A stretch of DNA of 64,000 nucleotides from Bosea sp. OAE506 (GCF_040546595.1 NZ_JBEPOB010000001.1:503501-567500); one strand, 5' to 3'. Shown: positions 52,528 to 62,156, counted from the first letter of the stretch. The notes: a model not told the origin generated them from the sequence alone. A program made the numbers and translations.

Positions 52528-55500
52528 AGCCCGGCTGGATCGTCCCGCCCCTCACTCAGCAGAACCAGGCGCTGGCGGCCGATCCGCGGCTCAGCGCCTG
52601 GGTCTCGGCCAATGCCGGCTCGGGCAAGACCTATGTGCTGGTCAACCGCGTGCTGCGGCTGCTGCTCGACGGCGTGGCGCCGGGCCGCCTGCTCTGCATC
52701 ACCTATACCAAAGCCGCCGCCGCCAACATGGCCAACCGCGTCTTTGCGGCGCTGAGCGCCTGGGCGACGCTGCCGGAGGCGGAGCTCGACACGGTGCTGA
52801 CCCGCCTGACCGGCAAGCCGCCCTCGCGCGAGAGCCTTGCGGCGGCGCGGCGCCTGTTCGCGCAGGCGCTGGAGACGCCGGGCGGGCTGAAGATCGAGAC
52901 GATCCACGCCTTCTGCACGCGGGTGCTGCAATCGGCCCCCTTCGAGGCGAATGTCCCGCCGCGCTTCGAGGTCGCCGACGACCTCGCCCAGGCCGAGATG
53001 CTGCGCGAGGCCCGGCGCGAGCTGTTGCGGGCGGTCGCGGCTTCTCCTGAGGGCGAGGAAGCACAGGCGCTCGACATGCTCGCCCGCCAGGCGGCGCAGG
53101 ACACCTTCGATGCGATGATGCAGGAGGCGCTACGCCAGCGAACCCTGTTCAACGACGCGGAAGGCCGCGCGCGCGATGCCGCCGAGATGCGCGAGGGCAT
53201 CGCCGCCGTGCTCGGCATCGCGCCGGACCTGTCGGCGGAGACGGTGCGAAGCGGCTTCGAGGCGTGGCTGGCGCAGGCTGCGGGCATGGAGGGGCTGGTC
53301 GCGGCGCTGTCGGGCGGCTCCAGGACGCAGAAGGATGCAGCCGAGATTCTGCGCCGTGCCTTGCTGGGACAGGGGGACGACCCCGTCGAACTCTGCCGCT
53401 CGGGACTCTTGACCAAGGCGCAGGCGGTTCATGCCGATGTTCGCGGCCGCTCCGACAAGACGCGCCTGCAGCCGCCGGCAAGCGACGTGCTGGACGAGCT
53501 GGAAACCGAACTCTGCGGCGCCATCGACCGCCTCAACGCGATCGCGATCCGCGACCGCAGCCATGCGCTGGCGCTGCTGGTGACGCGGATGCTCGCCTCC
53601 TACCAGCGCCAGAAGAGCGAGCGCTCGCTGCTCGACTATGACGACCTGATCGCCAGGACGCGCTCGCTGCTGACGCGCGTCGAGGCCGCTTGGGTGCTCT
53701 ACAAGCTCGACGCAGGCATCGACCACATCCTGCTCGACGAGGCGCAGGACACCAGCGACGCGCAATGGGCAATCCTGCGCCAGCTCGCCGACGAATTCAG
53801 CGCCGGGGGACGCGAGGCCGGCCCGCAGCCGCGCACCGTCTTCGTGGTGGGCGACGAGAAGCAGTCGATCTACGGCTTCCAGGGCGCCGCGCCCGCCGCG
53901 TTCAACACGCAGCGCCGGCAGCTCGGGCAACGCATCCGCGAGGCCGAGCAGCGCTTCGAGGCGATCAGCCTCAACACCTCCTTCCGCTCGGCGCCCGACA
54001 TCATGCAGGCGGTGGATGCCGTCTTCGCCCTGCCGGACCATGCGCGCGGCCTCGTCTTCGACGGCTCGGAGCGGCCCGAAATCCATGACACCGTGCGTCG
54101 GAGCGACCCCGGCTGCGTCGATCTCTGGCCGCTCTGCGCCAACGATTCCGGCGAGCCGCCCGATGCCTGGACGACCCCAGTCGATGCGCCCGAGCGGCGC
54201 AGCGGCACGGCCAAGCTCGCCCAGCGCATCGCCGCGACGCTTGCCGGCTGGACGCGCCGCGGCGTGGACGATCTCGGCCAGCCCTTCTCGCCCGGCGACG
54301 TGATGATCCTGCTGCGGCAGCGCGGCGCGCTGTTCGAGACGATCGTCAAGGCGCTGAAGGATGCCGGCGTGCCCGTCACCGGCCGCGACCGGCTGACGCT
54401 CGCCACCCATCCGGCGGTTGAGGACCTCGTCGTGCTCGGGCGGACGCTGCTGCTGCTGGAAGACGACCTGACGCTCGCCACCGCGCTGAAGACGCCGCTG
54501 ATCGGGCTCGACGACGACGACCTCATGCGCCTCGCGCCCGGCCGAAGCGGCTCGCTGCGGGCGGCGCTGCGCGAGGCGGCTGCGAGCGAGCCGCGCTACG
54601 CGGCCGTTGAGTCGCGGCTGGCGGAGCTCGCGGCCGAGGCGGGGCGCTGCGGGCCATTCCGCTTTTTCGCCGGGCTGCTCGGGCCGGGCGGCGGGCGCAA
54701 TCTCGCGCTCGCGCGGCTGGGAGCGGAGGCCGGCGACGCGCTCGACGCCTTCCTGTCAGCGGCGCTCGACCATGAGCGGCGCTACGGCCCCTCGCTCGCC
54801 GGCTTCCTCGACCATGTCTGCGGCGCTGCCACCGATGTGAAGCGCGACCTCTCCTCCAGCCGCGGCGAGGTCCGCGTCATGACGGTGCATGGCGCCAAGG
54901 GGCTCGAGGCGGGAATCGTCATCCTCGCCGATCTCGCCCCGCCGCCCGGCGCCAAGCGGCTGCCGAAGATCCTGGCGGTCGAGCCGCCACGGCGGCAGGC
55001 CGTGCCGATCTGGCCGCCGGCCAGCGCCGAGGATGCGCAGGCGACGGCCCAGGCCAAGGCTCGCGTCGTCGAGCAGATGGTCGAGGAACACCACCGCCTG
55101 CTCTATGTCGCGATGACGCGCGCGGAGAACCGGTTGATCGTCTGCGGCGCGCAGGCCAAGGGCGAGGCCCCGGCCGGGAGCTGGTATGCCATGGTCGAGG
55201 CCGGGCTGGCCGTCTCCGATCCGGGGCTCATCGAGATCGGCGAGGGCGAGGCTGCGCTGCGCCGCTTCATGACCTCGCGACCGCAGCCTCTGGCCTTGGA
55301 GGCCTCGGCGAGCCCTGCGACGCCCGAGCCTGCACCCGACTGGCTGTCGCGCCCGCCGCCGCGGGAGGCCGAGCCGGCGCCCCCGCTGAAGCCCTCCAGC
55401 GCGCTCACCGCCGCCGATGCCCCCGACCGGCCGGTCGATGGGCCCTTCCTGGCGGAGGCCGCCGCGGCCGGGCGCTTCGCTCATCTCCTGCTGCAGATGC

Positions 55501-55994
55501 TGCCGGAGATTGCGCCCGAGCGGCGCGAGGCGGTGGCGTCTGCGCTCGCCGCCTCGCGCGGCGCCGCACTGCCGGAAGCGCGGCGCGAGGCGATCGTCAC
55601 GGAGGCGCTGACGCTGCTGGCCGATCCGGCGCTTGCCGCGCTGTTTGGGCCGGGCTCGCTCGCCGAGGTGCCGATCACGGGCCTGCTCGCCTGGGGCGCC
55701 GGCGAGAGGCGGCCGGTCTCAGGACAGATCGACCGCCTCGCCATCCTGCCCGAGGAGGTGATCATCGCCGATTTCAAGACGACCGCCCGGCCGCCACGCG
55801 ACCTTAAAGCCATCGCGCCGACCACGCTGGCGCAGCTTGCCGTCTACCGGGCCCTGGTCGGGCAGATCTATCCTGGCCGGCGCGTGCGGGCGCTGCTGGT
55901 CTACACGGCGACGCTGACGCGGCTAGAGCCGGAGGCCGCCGTGCTCGACGCGCTGCTTGCGCAGCTTGGCGCGAGGGGAATGGCAGCGCAATGA
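52524..55994 (+). CDS. addA: Double-strand break repair helicase AddA
   Basis: 1156 residues, UvrD-type superfamily 1 helicase. Walker A is ANAGSGKTYVLVNRVL (K35), motif II ILLDEAQDTSDAQW, motif III VVGDEKQSIYGFQGA and motif V VRVMTVHGAKGLEAGIVIL. YVAMTRAENRLIVCG is motif VI. The C-terminal RecB-family nuclease shows SGQIDRLAILPEEVIIADFK. Together with AddB it unwinds and degrades broken ends. It overlaps both neighbours by 4 bases. Confidence 0.96.
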   Translation: MKPGWIVPPLTQQNQALAADPRLSAWVSANAGSGKTYVLVNRVLRLLLDGVAPGRLLCITYTKAAAANMANRVFAALSAWATLPEAELDTVLTRLTGKPPSRESLAAARRLFAQALETPGGLKIETIHAFCTRVLQSAPFEANVPPRFEVADDLAQAEMLREARRELLRAVAASPEGEEAQALDMLARQAAQDTFDAMMQEALRQRTLFNDAEGRARDAAEMREGIAAVLGIAPDLSAETVRSGFEAWLAQAAGMEGLVAALSGGSRTQKDAAEILRRALLGQGDDPVELCRSGLLTKAQAVHADVRGRSDKTRLQPPASDVLDELETELCGAIDRLNAIAIRDRSHALALLVTRMLASYQRQKSERSLLDYDDLIARTRSLLTRVEAAWVLYKLDAGIDHILLDEAQDTSDAQWAILRQLADEFSAGGREAGPQPRTVFVVGDEKQSIYGFQGAAPAAFNTQRRQLGQRIREAEQRFEAISLNTSFRSAPDIMQAVDAVFALPDHARGLVFDGSERPEIHDTVRRSDPGCVDLWPLCANDSGEPPDAWTTPVDAPERRSGTAKLAQRIAATLAGWTRRGVDDLGQPFSPGDVMILLRQRGALFETIVKALKDAGVPVTGRDRLTLATHPAVEDLVVLGRTLLLLEDDLTLATALKTPLIGLDDDDLMRLAPGRSGSLRAALREAAASEPRYAAVESRLAELAAEAGRCGPFRFFAGLLGPGGGRNLALARLGAEAGDALDAFLSAALDHERRYGPSLAGFLDHVCGAATDVKRDLSSSRGEVRVMTVHGAKGLEAGIVILADLAPPPGAKRLPKILAVEPPRRQAVPIWPPASAEDAQATAQAKARVVEQMVEEHHRLLYVAMTRAENRLIVCGAQAKGEAPAGSWYAMVEAGLAVSDPGLIEIGEGEAALRRFMTSRPQPLALEASASPATPEPAPDWLSRPPPREAEPAPPLKPSSALTAADAPDRPVDGPFLAEAAAAGRFAHLLLQMLPEIAPERREAVASALAASRGAALPEARREAIVTEALTLLADPALAALFGPGSLAEVPITGLLAWGAGERRPVSGQIDRLAILPEEVIIADFKTTARPPRDLKAIAPTTLAQLAVYRALVGQIYPGRRVRALLVYTATLTRLEPEAAVLDALLAQLGARGMAAQ

Positions 55995-56647
55995 GACTGG
56001 TCCCGCGCCCCCTTCGCGTGCGCCCGCGCCTGTTTCTGGCGCTCGCGGCGATGGCCGGCCTCGCGCTGGCGCTGCCGTCGGGCTGGAGCTGGACGACGCG
56101 GCTGCTGATCGCCTGGGATGCCGGGGCGGTGCTCTATCTCGCCATGCTCGCGGCGACGATGCTGAACGAGAGCGTGCCCCAGATCCGCGCCCGCGCCGCG
56201 CGGCAGGACGAGGGTGGTGGCGCCATCCTGGTCATCGCCTGCCTCGCCGCGACCGCCAGCATCGCGGCGATCGGCCTGCAGCTCTCGGGCCTCGGCGGCC
56301 TGCCGCCCGGCGAGCGCGGGCTGCATCTGGCGCTCGGCGGCATCACGATCCTGTGCTCCTGGACCCTGCTGCACGCCTTCTTCACCCTGCACTATGCCGG
56401 CGCCTACTATGCCGGCGAGGACGGACCCTGCCTCGACTTCCCCGGCGAGCGCGACCCCGACTATGTCGATTTCCTGTATTTCGCCTACACGATCGGCTGC
56501 ACTTCGCAGACCTCGGACGTAGGCGTGACGACGCGCAGTGCCCGGGGTCTCGTTCTGGTCCATTCGATCCTGGCCTTCGTCTTCAACACCAGCATCCTGG
56601 CGCTTGCCATCAATGTCGGGGCAAGCCTGGTTTCCGCCGGCTCCTGA
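55991..56647 (+). CDS. DUF1345 membrane protein
   Basis: 218 residues. About five helices can be counted (LFLALAAMAGLALALPSGW; LLIAWDAGAVLYLAMLAATM; ILVIACLAATASIAAIGLQL; a fourth near 120; a C-terminal one near 195-215). FAYTIGCTSQTSDVGVTT before the last helix resembles a K+-channel pore loop, a known curiosity of DUF1345. Function is not established. It overlaps addA by ATGA but is unlikely to belong to repair; the coupling is probably positional. Confidence 0.88.
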   Translation: MRLVPRPLRVRPRLFLALAAMAGLALALPSGWSWTTRLLIAWDAGAVLYLAMLAATMLNESVPQIRARAARQDEGGGAILVIACLAATASIAAIGLQLSGLGGLPPGERGLHLALGGITILCSWTLLHAFFTLHYAGAYYAGEDGPCLDFPGERDPDYVDFLYFAYTIGCTSQTSDVGVTTRSARGLVLVHSILAFVFNTSILALAINVGASLVSAGS

Positions 56648-56776
56648 AGGCGGCGGCATGATCCGTGGACAGGGCCGTCCCCGCGGCGGCGGCGCCTTGA
56701 CCCCGCGGGGGCGCGTTCATAGCTTGCCCAACGAAGGCGGCGCTCCCGCCACCCAACTTTGAAAGGCGAAACGCCC

Positions 56777-57097
56777 ATGGCTACGAGCAAAGTCACCGAT
56801 GCGAGCTTCGAGGCGGACGTCCTCAACTCGACCGAGCCGGTCGTCGTGGATTTCTGGGCCGAGTGGTGCGGACCCTGCCGCATGATCGGCCCGGCGCTCG
56901 AGGAGATCGCCGGCGAAATGGACGGCAAGGTCAAGATCGTGAAGATGAATGTCGACGAGAACCAGGCGATCCCCGCCCAGTTCGGCATCCGCTCGATCCC
57001 GACCCTGATGCTGTTCAAGGACGGCAAGCTGGCCTCCCAGAAGGTCGGCGCCGCCCCCAAGAGCGACCTCTCGCGCTGGATCGCCGGCGCCGTCTGA
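56777..57097 (+). CDS. trxA: Thioredoxin
   Basis: 106 residues from the ATG at 56777 (AAAGG upstream). The active site WCGPC has C31 and C34. [20 protein letters not shown], the cis-Pro segment [13 protein letters not shown] and size are canonical. It is the cytoplasmic disulfide reductant for ribonucleotide reductase, PAPS reductase and others. It is the last gene before a strong terminator. Confidence 0.97.
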   Translation: MATSKVTDASFEADVLNSTEPVVVDFWAEWCGPCRMIGPALEEIAGEMDGKVKIVKMNVDENQAIPAQFGIRSIPTLMLFKDGKLASQKVGAAPKSDLSRWIAGAV

Positions 57098-57115
57098 GCC
57101 GCGCTCCGTCCCAAA

Positions 57116-57157
57116 CGAAAAAGGCCCGCCATCCTTCCGGATGGCGGGCCTTTTTTT
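57116..57157. terminator. Bidirectional Rho-independent terminator between trxA and DoxX
   Basis: GGCCCGCCAT pairs with ATGGCGGGCC (57123-57150), with seven T on the right and A-rich sequence on the left. It serves trxA and the convergent DoxX gene. Confidence 0.93.
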
Positions 57158-57172
57158 GTTCCGGAGCGCCTA

Positions 57173-57568
57173 TCAGCCGCGGCGACGCAGGCCGTCAACG
57201 CTGAGGGCGCCCGGGCCGGCGGCGAAGATGTAGAGGAAGATGAAGCAGAACAGCATGGCAGCCTCGCCGCCGTTCAGGATCGGATAGAAGCCCTTCGAGC
57301 CATGGGCCATCCAGTAGGCGACGGCCATCAGGCCCGACAGCAGGAAGGCGGTCGGGCGGGTCAGGAAGCCGACCAGCACGAGCGCGCCGCCGACGATCTC
57401 CAACACGCCTGCGATCCAGGGCAGCGAGAAGGCGCCGGGCATGCCCCAGGAAGGCGCAGCCGGGAAGGCGAGGAGCTTCTGGGTGCCGTGGGAGATGAAG
57501 CTGAGCGCGGTGAAGATCCGCAGAAGTGCAAGGGCGTAGGGCTGGAAGCGCTGGGCTGATGCGAGCAT
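57173..57568 (-). CDS. DoxX-family membrane protein
   Basis: 131 residues, four helices. LLRIFTALSFISHGTQKLLA and FSLPWIAGVLEIVGGALVLV with GFLTRPTAFLLSGLMAVAYW match the DoxX family. Members are linked to redox or sulfur metabolism and membrane stress, often as part of small complexes; no specific role can be assigned here. It is convergent with trxA. Confidence 0.9.
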   Translation of the reverse strand: MLASAQRFQPYALALLRIFTALSFISHGTQKLLAFPAAPSWGMPGAFSLPWIAGVLEIVGGALVLVGFLTRPTAFLLSGLMAVAYWMAHGSKGFYPILNGGEAAMLFCFIFLYIFAAGPGALSVDGLRRRG

Positions 57569-57776
57569 GGGGGTCTCTCTTTTTGACGCAATGGGCCGGA
57601 AGGACTTGGTGTCCGCGGCCCGGATCGGGTTGTCCCGGCGTTTCCCTCGCTATTTTTGCCGTGATGGCGGATTGTCGCAGGGTCCGCAAGGCCGGGCGGT
57701 CGCCAGCCTGGTCTTGCATCCACGCAATATCTTCACGTTCCCGCGACATCAGCGGGCGGCGGAGGGCCCCGCAGGC

Positions 57777-57791
57777 TTAACCACCCCTTAA
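57777..57791 (+). promoter_or_regulatory. CtrA-type binding site TTAA-N7-TTAA upstream of PBP1A
   Basis: TTAA-CCACCCC-TTAA fits the CtrA consensus exactly, including the TTAACC half. It lies 75 bases before the PBP1A start. A further half-site, TTTAAC, is at 57802. In this high-GC DNA a chance hit is unlikely. The rest of 57569-57865 shows no gene. Confidence 0.65.
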
Positions 57792-57865
57792 AAGCGCCAT
57801 GTTTAACTCCTGTGTGGGCGTCCGGCCGGCTGTGACCTCCGGCGGCCTTCGCATGACGGGGCAGG

Positions 57866-60013
57866 ATGAACGACCGGACGAAACGGGCCGAGCGGCGCGA
57901 GCCCTCCTTCGGACCAGGGCGGGGCGAAAGCCGCGACGATTTCGACATGCGCCTTTCCGACGACGACCGCCCCTCGCGCGGCCACCGGGCCCCTTCCCGC
58001 AACGAGACACGCCAGCCGCCGCGACGCGACAAGCGCAGCGGCGGGGGCGGCGGCCGGCGGCGCGGACGGCGCGGCCGCTCCTTTCTCGGCGGGCTGTTCT
58101 ACTGGACGCTGGTGCTCGGGCTGTGGTGCGCGATCGGGCTCGGCGGGCTCGTCGCCTATCACGCCGCGCAGCTGCCGCCGATCAATCAGCTCACCGTGCC
58201 GAAGCGGCCGCCCAACATCGCGATCCTGGCCGCGGACGGCTCGCTGCTCGCCAATCGCGGCGAGACCGGCGGGCGCACCATCACGATCGGCGAGGTGCCG
58301 CCCTATCTGCCCAAGGCCTTCGTGGCGATCGAGGACCGGCGCTTCTACGAGCATTTCGGCATCGACCCGATCGGCCTCGGCCGCGCCGTGGTCAACAATC
58401 TGCGCCGCGCCGGGGGCGTGCAGGGCGGCTCGACCCTGACCCAGCAGCTCGCCAAGAACCTGTTCCTGACGCAGGAGCGCACGGCTGCGCGCAAGATCCA
58501 GGAGGCGATCCTGGCGCTCTGGCTGGAGCGAACCTACAGCAAGGATCAGATCCTCGAGCTCTATCTCAACCGCGTCTATTTCGGCTCCGGCGCCTATGGC
58601 GTCGAGGCCGCGGCGCAGCGCTATTTCAACAAATCGGCGCGTTCGGTGACGATCGCGGAAGCTGCGATGCTGGCGGGCCTCGTACAGGCGCCCTCCCGCC
58701 TGGCGCCCAATCGCAACCCGGAAGCGGCCGAAAAACGCGCGCAGCTCGTCATCGCCGCGATGGCCGACCAGGGGCTGATCTCGCAGAACGCCGCCAAGAC
58801 GGCCCTCGTAGCCCCCGCGGAAGCGGCCGAGCGCATCGGTGCGGGCTCGGTGAACTACGCCGCCGACTATGTGATGGACGTGCTCGACGACTTCATCGGC
58901 GCGGTCGAGGGCGACGTCACCGTGCTGACCACGATCGACACCAAGCTCCAGTCCTCCGCCGAGAATATCCTCGTCGAGGCACTGGCGGCACAGGGCGCCA
59001 AGCAGGGCGTGAGCCAGGGCGCGGTCGTCTCGATGGCGAGCGATGGCGGCATCCGCGCCCTGATCGGCGGGCGCGACTACACCAAGAGCCAGTTCAACCG
59101 CGCCACCGCGGCCAAGCGCCAGCCGGGCTCGGCCTTCAAGCCCTTCGTCTATCTCGCGGCGCTGGAAAAGGGCCTGACACCCGACACGATCCGCGACGAC
59201 AGCCCGGTCTCCTTCAAGGGCTGGGAGCCGGAGAACTATTCGCGCAACTATCGCGGCCCCGTCACGCTCCAGACCGCGCTGGCGCATTCGCTCAACACGA
59301 TCGCCGCGCGGCTGATCAACGAGGTGACGCCGCGCGAGGTAATCCGGACCGCCCAGCGGCTCGGCGTCAACTCGGCCCTCCAGCCCAACCTCTCGCTGGC
59401 ACTCGGCACCTCGGAGGTCACGCCGGTCGAGCTGACGGCGGCCTATGCGACCTTCGCCAATGGCGGCCAGAGCGTGCTGCCCTATGTCATCCGGGAGGTG
59501 AAATCCTCCGCCGGCAAGGTGATCTATGCGCGCAAGGCGGCGAGCTTCGGCCCGGTGATCCAGCCGCAGACCCTGTCGATGATGAACGCCATGCTGCATG
59601 AGGTGATGGTCAGCGGCACCGGCGCCAAGGCCAACATCCCCGGCTGGGAGGTGGGCGGCAAGTCCGGCACGACGCAGGATTTCCGCGACGCCTGGTTCGT
59701 CGGCTACACGGCACGGCTGGTGACCTCGGTCTGGCTCGGCAATGACGACAACAGTGCGATGAAGCGCGTCGCCGGCAGCGGGCTCCCGGCCGAGATCTGG
59801 GGCAAGTACATGAAGGCGGCCCATGTCGGGCTGCAGCCCGCGCCGCTGCCCGGCGGCCTCTGGCAGGGCACGCCGCGCTCGATCTTCGACGGCGGCGCGC
59901 CGGTCGCCAGCACGCGCCCGCCCGCCAACACCCAGACCGCCGACAGCGACCGCGCCTGGGTGCCGCCGGCGCCGCAGGAGAAGAACTTCCTGGAGCGGCT
60001 CTTCGGCGGCTGA
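57866..60013 (+). CDS. Penicillin-binding protein 1A (bifunctional glycosyltransferase/transpeptidase)
   Basis: 715 residues. A long basic, Arg/Gly-rich cytoplasmic head of ~70 residues (RRDKRSGGGGGRRRGRRGRS) precedes one transmembrane helix. The GT51 domain shows AIEDRRFYEHFGIDP and GGSTLTQQLAKNLFLTQER. The transpeptidase has SXXK (GSAFK), SXN (HSLNT) and KTG-type (GKSGTTQDF). It polymerises and crosslinks peptidoglycan in the periplasm. Its promoter carries the CtrA-type site at 57777. It converges on the MFS gene. Confidence 0.95.
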   Translation: MNDRTKRAERREPSFGPGRGESRDDFDMRLSDDDRPSRGHRAPSRNETRQPPRRDKRSGGGGGRRRGRRGRSFLGGLFYWTLVLGLWCAIGLGGLVAYHAAQLPPINQLTVPKRPPNIAILAADGSLLANRGETGGRTITIGEVPPYLPKAFVAIEDRRFYEHFGIDPIGLGRAVVNNLRRAGGVQGGSTLTQQLAKNLFLTQERTAARKIQEAILALWLERTYSKDQILELYLNRVYFGSGAYGVEAAAQRYFNKSARSVTIAEAAMLAGLVQAPSRLAPNRNPEAAEKRAQLVIAAMADQGLISQNAAKTALVAPAEAAERIGAGSVNYAADYVMDVLDDFIGAVEGDVTVLTTIDTKLQSSAENILVEALAAQGAKQGVSQGAVVSMASDGGIRALIGGRDYTKSQFNRATAAKRQPGSAFKPFVYLAALEKGLTPDTIRDDSPVSFKGWEPENYSRNYRGPVTLQTALAHSLNTIAARLINEVTPREVIRTAQRLGVNSALQPNLSLALGTSEVTPVELTAAYATFANGGQSVLPYVIREVKSSAGKVIYARKAASFGPVIQPQTLSMMNAMLHEVMVSGTGAKANIPGWEVGGKSGTTQDFRDAWFVGYTARLVTSVWLGNDDNSAMKRVAGSGLPAEIWGKYMKAAHVGLQPAPLPGGLWQGTPRSIFDGGAPVASTRPPANTQTADSDRAWVPPAPQEKNFLERLFGG

Positions 60014-60018
60014 GGCCT

Positions 60019-61215
60019 TCAGCCCTTGACGGCGCGGATTGCGGCGCTCGCCCTGAACAGCACCAGCGCGGCGACGCCGATCGCCGACATGACCAGCGGC
60101 AGCGGCAGCGCGCCGCTCTTCAGCGCATGGCCGACGAGCAGCCCGACGCAGGCCGAAAACAGCATCTGGCAGAGGCCGGTGAAGGAGGAAGCGGCGCCGG
60201 CCCGGTCGGGAAAGGGCATCATCGCCGAGGCCTGGGCCTGCGGCATGGTCAGTCCGACGCCGCAGGCATAGAGCGCCATCGGCACGATGACGCCGAAGGG
60301 GCCGGCGAAGCCGGTGAGCACGCAGAGCAGCATGGCGAGCCCGCCGCCGGCCAGGCAGACGACGCCGAGCCCGATGACCCCGTCCATGCCGCGGCGGCCG
60401 ACGAGACGCTGGGCGAGGATGGTGCCGAGGATGAAGCCGAGCACGCCGAAGCCGAAGGACAGACCGTACTGCGCCGGCGTCAGGCCATGGATGCCGATCA
60501 GCACGAAGGAAGAGCCCGAGATGAAGGCGAAGAGCCCGCCATAGGCCAGCGCCGTCAACCCGACATAGACGCGATAGGCGCGGTTCTGCAGCAACGTCCC
60601 GAAGCCGCGGATGATGGCGAGCAGGGACAGGGGCGCGCGCGAGCGGGTCCGCAGGGTCTCGGGCAGGAGGACGCCCACCACCGCTGCGAGAACCGCGGCA
60701 AAGACGAGCGAGGCCACGAAGGTCGAGCGCCAGCCGAAGGCCTGCTGGAGCACGCCGCCCAGCACCGGCGCGACGGCCGGCACCAGCCCCATGATCATGC
60801 CCATCCGGGCGAGCTCGCGGCCGGCGCGCGGCCCCTCATAGAGATCGCGCACCATGGCGCGGCCGAGCACGATCGGCCCCGACGCGCCGAGCGCCTGGAC
60901 GGCGCGGGCCGCGGTCAGCGCCTCGATCGAGGGCGCCAGCGCGCAGGCCAGAGTCGCCAGGGTGAAGAGGGCGAGCCCCGTCAGCAGGACCGGGCGCCGG
61001 CCGAGCCGGTCGGAGAGCGGCCCCCAGAGGATCTGTCCGCCCGCAAAACCGAACAGGAAGGCCGAGAGCGTCGCCTGAGCGCCCGCGACGTCGGTCGCCA
61101 TGACGCGGACGATGTCGGGCAGCGAGGGCAGATAGAAATCGGTCGAGAGCGGGCCCAGCGCCGTCAGCATGGCGAGAACGGCGGTCATCGCCAGCGTATC
61201 GGGGCGGAGTTTCAT
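60019..61215 (-). CDS. MFS drug-efflux transporter, Bcr/CflA family
   Basis: 398 residues from the ATG at 61215. About twelve helices. The start MKLRPDTLAMTAVLAMLTAL is followed by LGPLSTDFYLPSLPDI, and the loop motif GPLSDRLGRRPVLLTGLALF is the Bcr/CflA pattern. It probably exports a small drug or metabolite by proton antiport. No Tet/Ara regulator is adjacent. It lies convergent with the PBP1A gene, five bases away. Confidence 0.93.
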   Translation of the reverse strand: MKLRPDTLAMTAVLAMLTALGPLSTDFYLPSLPDIVRVMATDVAGAQATLSAFLFGFAGGQILWGPLSDRLGRRPVLLTGLALFTLATLACALAPSIEALTAARAVQALGASGPIVLGRAMVRDLYEGPRAGRELARMGMIMGLVPAVAPVLGGVLQQAFGWRSTFVASLVFAAVLAAVVGVLLPETLRTRSRAPLSLLAIIRGFGTLLQNRAYRVYVGLTALAYGGLFAFISGSSFVLIGIHGLTPAQYGLSFGFGVLGFILGTILAQRLVGRRGMDGVIGLGVVCLAGGGLAMLLCVLTGFAGPFGVIVPMALYACGVGLTMPQAQASAMMPFPDRAGAASSFTGLCQMLFSACVGLLVGHALKSGALPLPLVMSAIGVAALVLFRASAAIRAVKG

Positions 61216-61342
61216 GGCAGCCGGCGCAACGGGACGGGCGATCCTTGTGGAGCGAGGCGCAGACAGGATCAAGCGCCGATCCCTCTGGAACTGTAGTGCA
61301 AAACGCGCTACCTTGCTGGCCGATAACAACGAGGATCGTCCG

Positions 61343-61645
61343 ATGGCGCGCGTGGCGATACGCAAGGATCATCCCCTGTCGATGCGGCTTCCCGAAGCCG
61401 ATATCGCCCTCATCGATAGGGCGGCGAAGCTGCGCGGCCATTCGCGGACGCAGTTCGTGCGCGACTCGGCGGTGCGCGCGGCCGAGGAGGCGGTGATGGA
61501 CAGCCTGTCGATCCGCCTGAGCCCGGCCGATTTCGAGGCCTTCGTTGCCATGCTGGCCAAACCTGCCGAACGCGTGCCCGCCATGGCCGAGTTGCTGCGC
61601 AGGCCAGCTCCCTGGGAGACGACTGATACAGCCGACGGCGCCTAG
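61343..61645 (+). CDS. DUF1778 antitoxin (TacA-like)
   Basis: 100 residues from the ATG at 61343 (GAGG upstream). The N-terminal ribbon-helix-helix is seen in SMRLPEADIALIDRAAKLRG and HSRTQFVRDSAVRAAEEA. The second half (RLSPADFEAFVAML) is the DUF1778 arm that wraps the toxin. It represses its own operon and neutralises the GNAT toxin that follows one base later. Confidence 0.92.
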   Translation: MARVAIRKDHPLSMRLPEADIALIDRAAKLRGHSRTQFVRDSAVRAAEEAVMDSLSIRLSPADFEAFVAMLAKPAERVPAMAELLRRPAPWETTDTADGA

Positions 61646-61646
61646 C

Positions 61647-62156
61647 GTGACGATCTCGCCACCGGAGCCCTTGTCCGAGGCGCATGATCTCTCGGCTTTC
61701 GACTCGGGCCAGCCTGCACTCGACCTCTGGCTGAAGCACCGGGCGCTTTCGAACCATCGCAAGGGCTTCACCGCCGTCATGGTGGTCCAGGCGGACAACC
61801 GAGTCATCGCCTATTACGGGCTGGCGCCGACGGCGATCACGCCGAGCGCGCTGCCACGCTCGATCCGGACCGGCCAGCCGCCCGATCCCATTCCCTGCCT
61901 GTTGCTGGGCCAGCTCGCGACGGACCGTCACTGGGTCGGGCGCGGGGTCGGCACGGGGCTCGTCAGGCACGCGCTGGAACGCTGCGTCCATGTCTCCGGC
62001 CTGATCGGCGGCCGGGCGCTGCTGGTGCGAGCGATCGACGATCAGGCGCAGCGCTTCTGGCTCCGACGCGGGTTCATCGCCTCGCCCAGCGACCCGCTGA
62101 TGCTGTTTCGATCCCTGCAGGACATCGCCCTGTCGCTGCGCGACGAGGGTCCTTAG
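61647..62156 (+). CDS. GNAT-family acetyltransferase toxin (TacT-like)
   Basis: 169 residues from a GTG at 61647, one base after the antitoxin stop. The acetyl-CoA loop is RGVGTGLV in QLATDRHWVGRGVGTGLV. The N-terminus (LSEAHDLSAFDSGQPALDLW) matches TacT/KacT toxins, which acetylate the amino acid on charged tRNA and stop translation. Pairing with DUF1778 makes the toxin reading strong. FWLRRGFIASPSDPLMLF is the conserved end. Confidence 0.92.
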   Translation: MTISPPEPLSEAHDLSAFDSGQPALDLWLKHRALSNHRKGFTAVMVVQADNRVIAYYGLAPTAITPSALPRSIRTGQPPDPIPCLLLGQLATDRHWVGRGVGTGLVRHALERCVHVSGLIGGRALLVRAIDDQAQRFWLRRGFIASPSDPLMLFRSLQDIALSLRDEGP

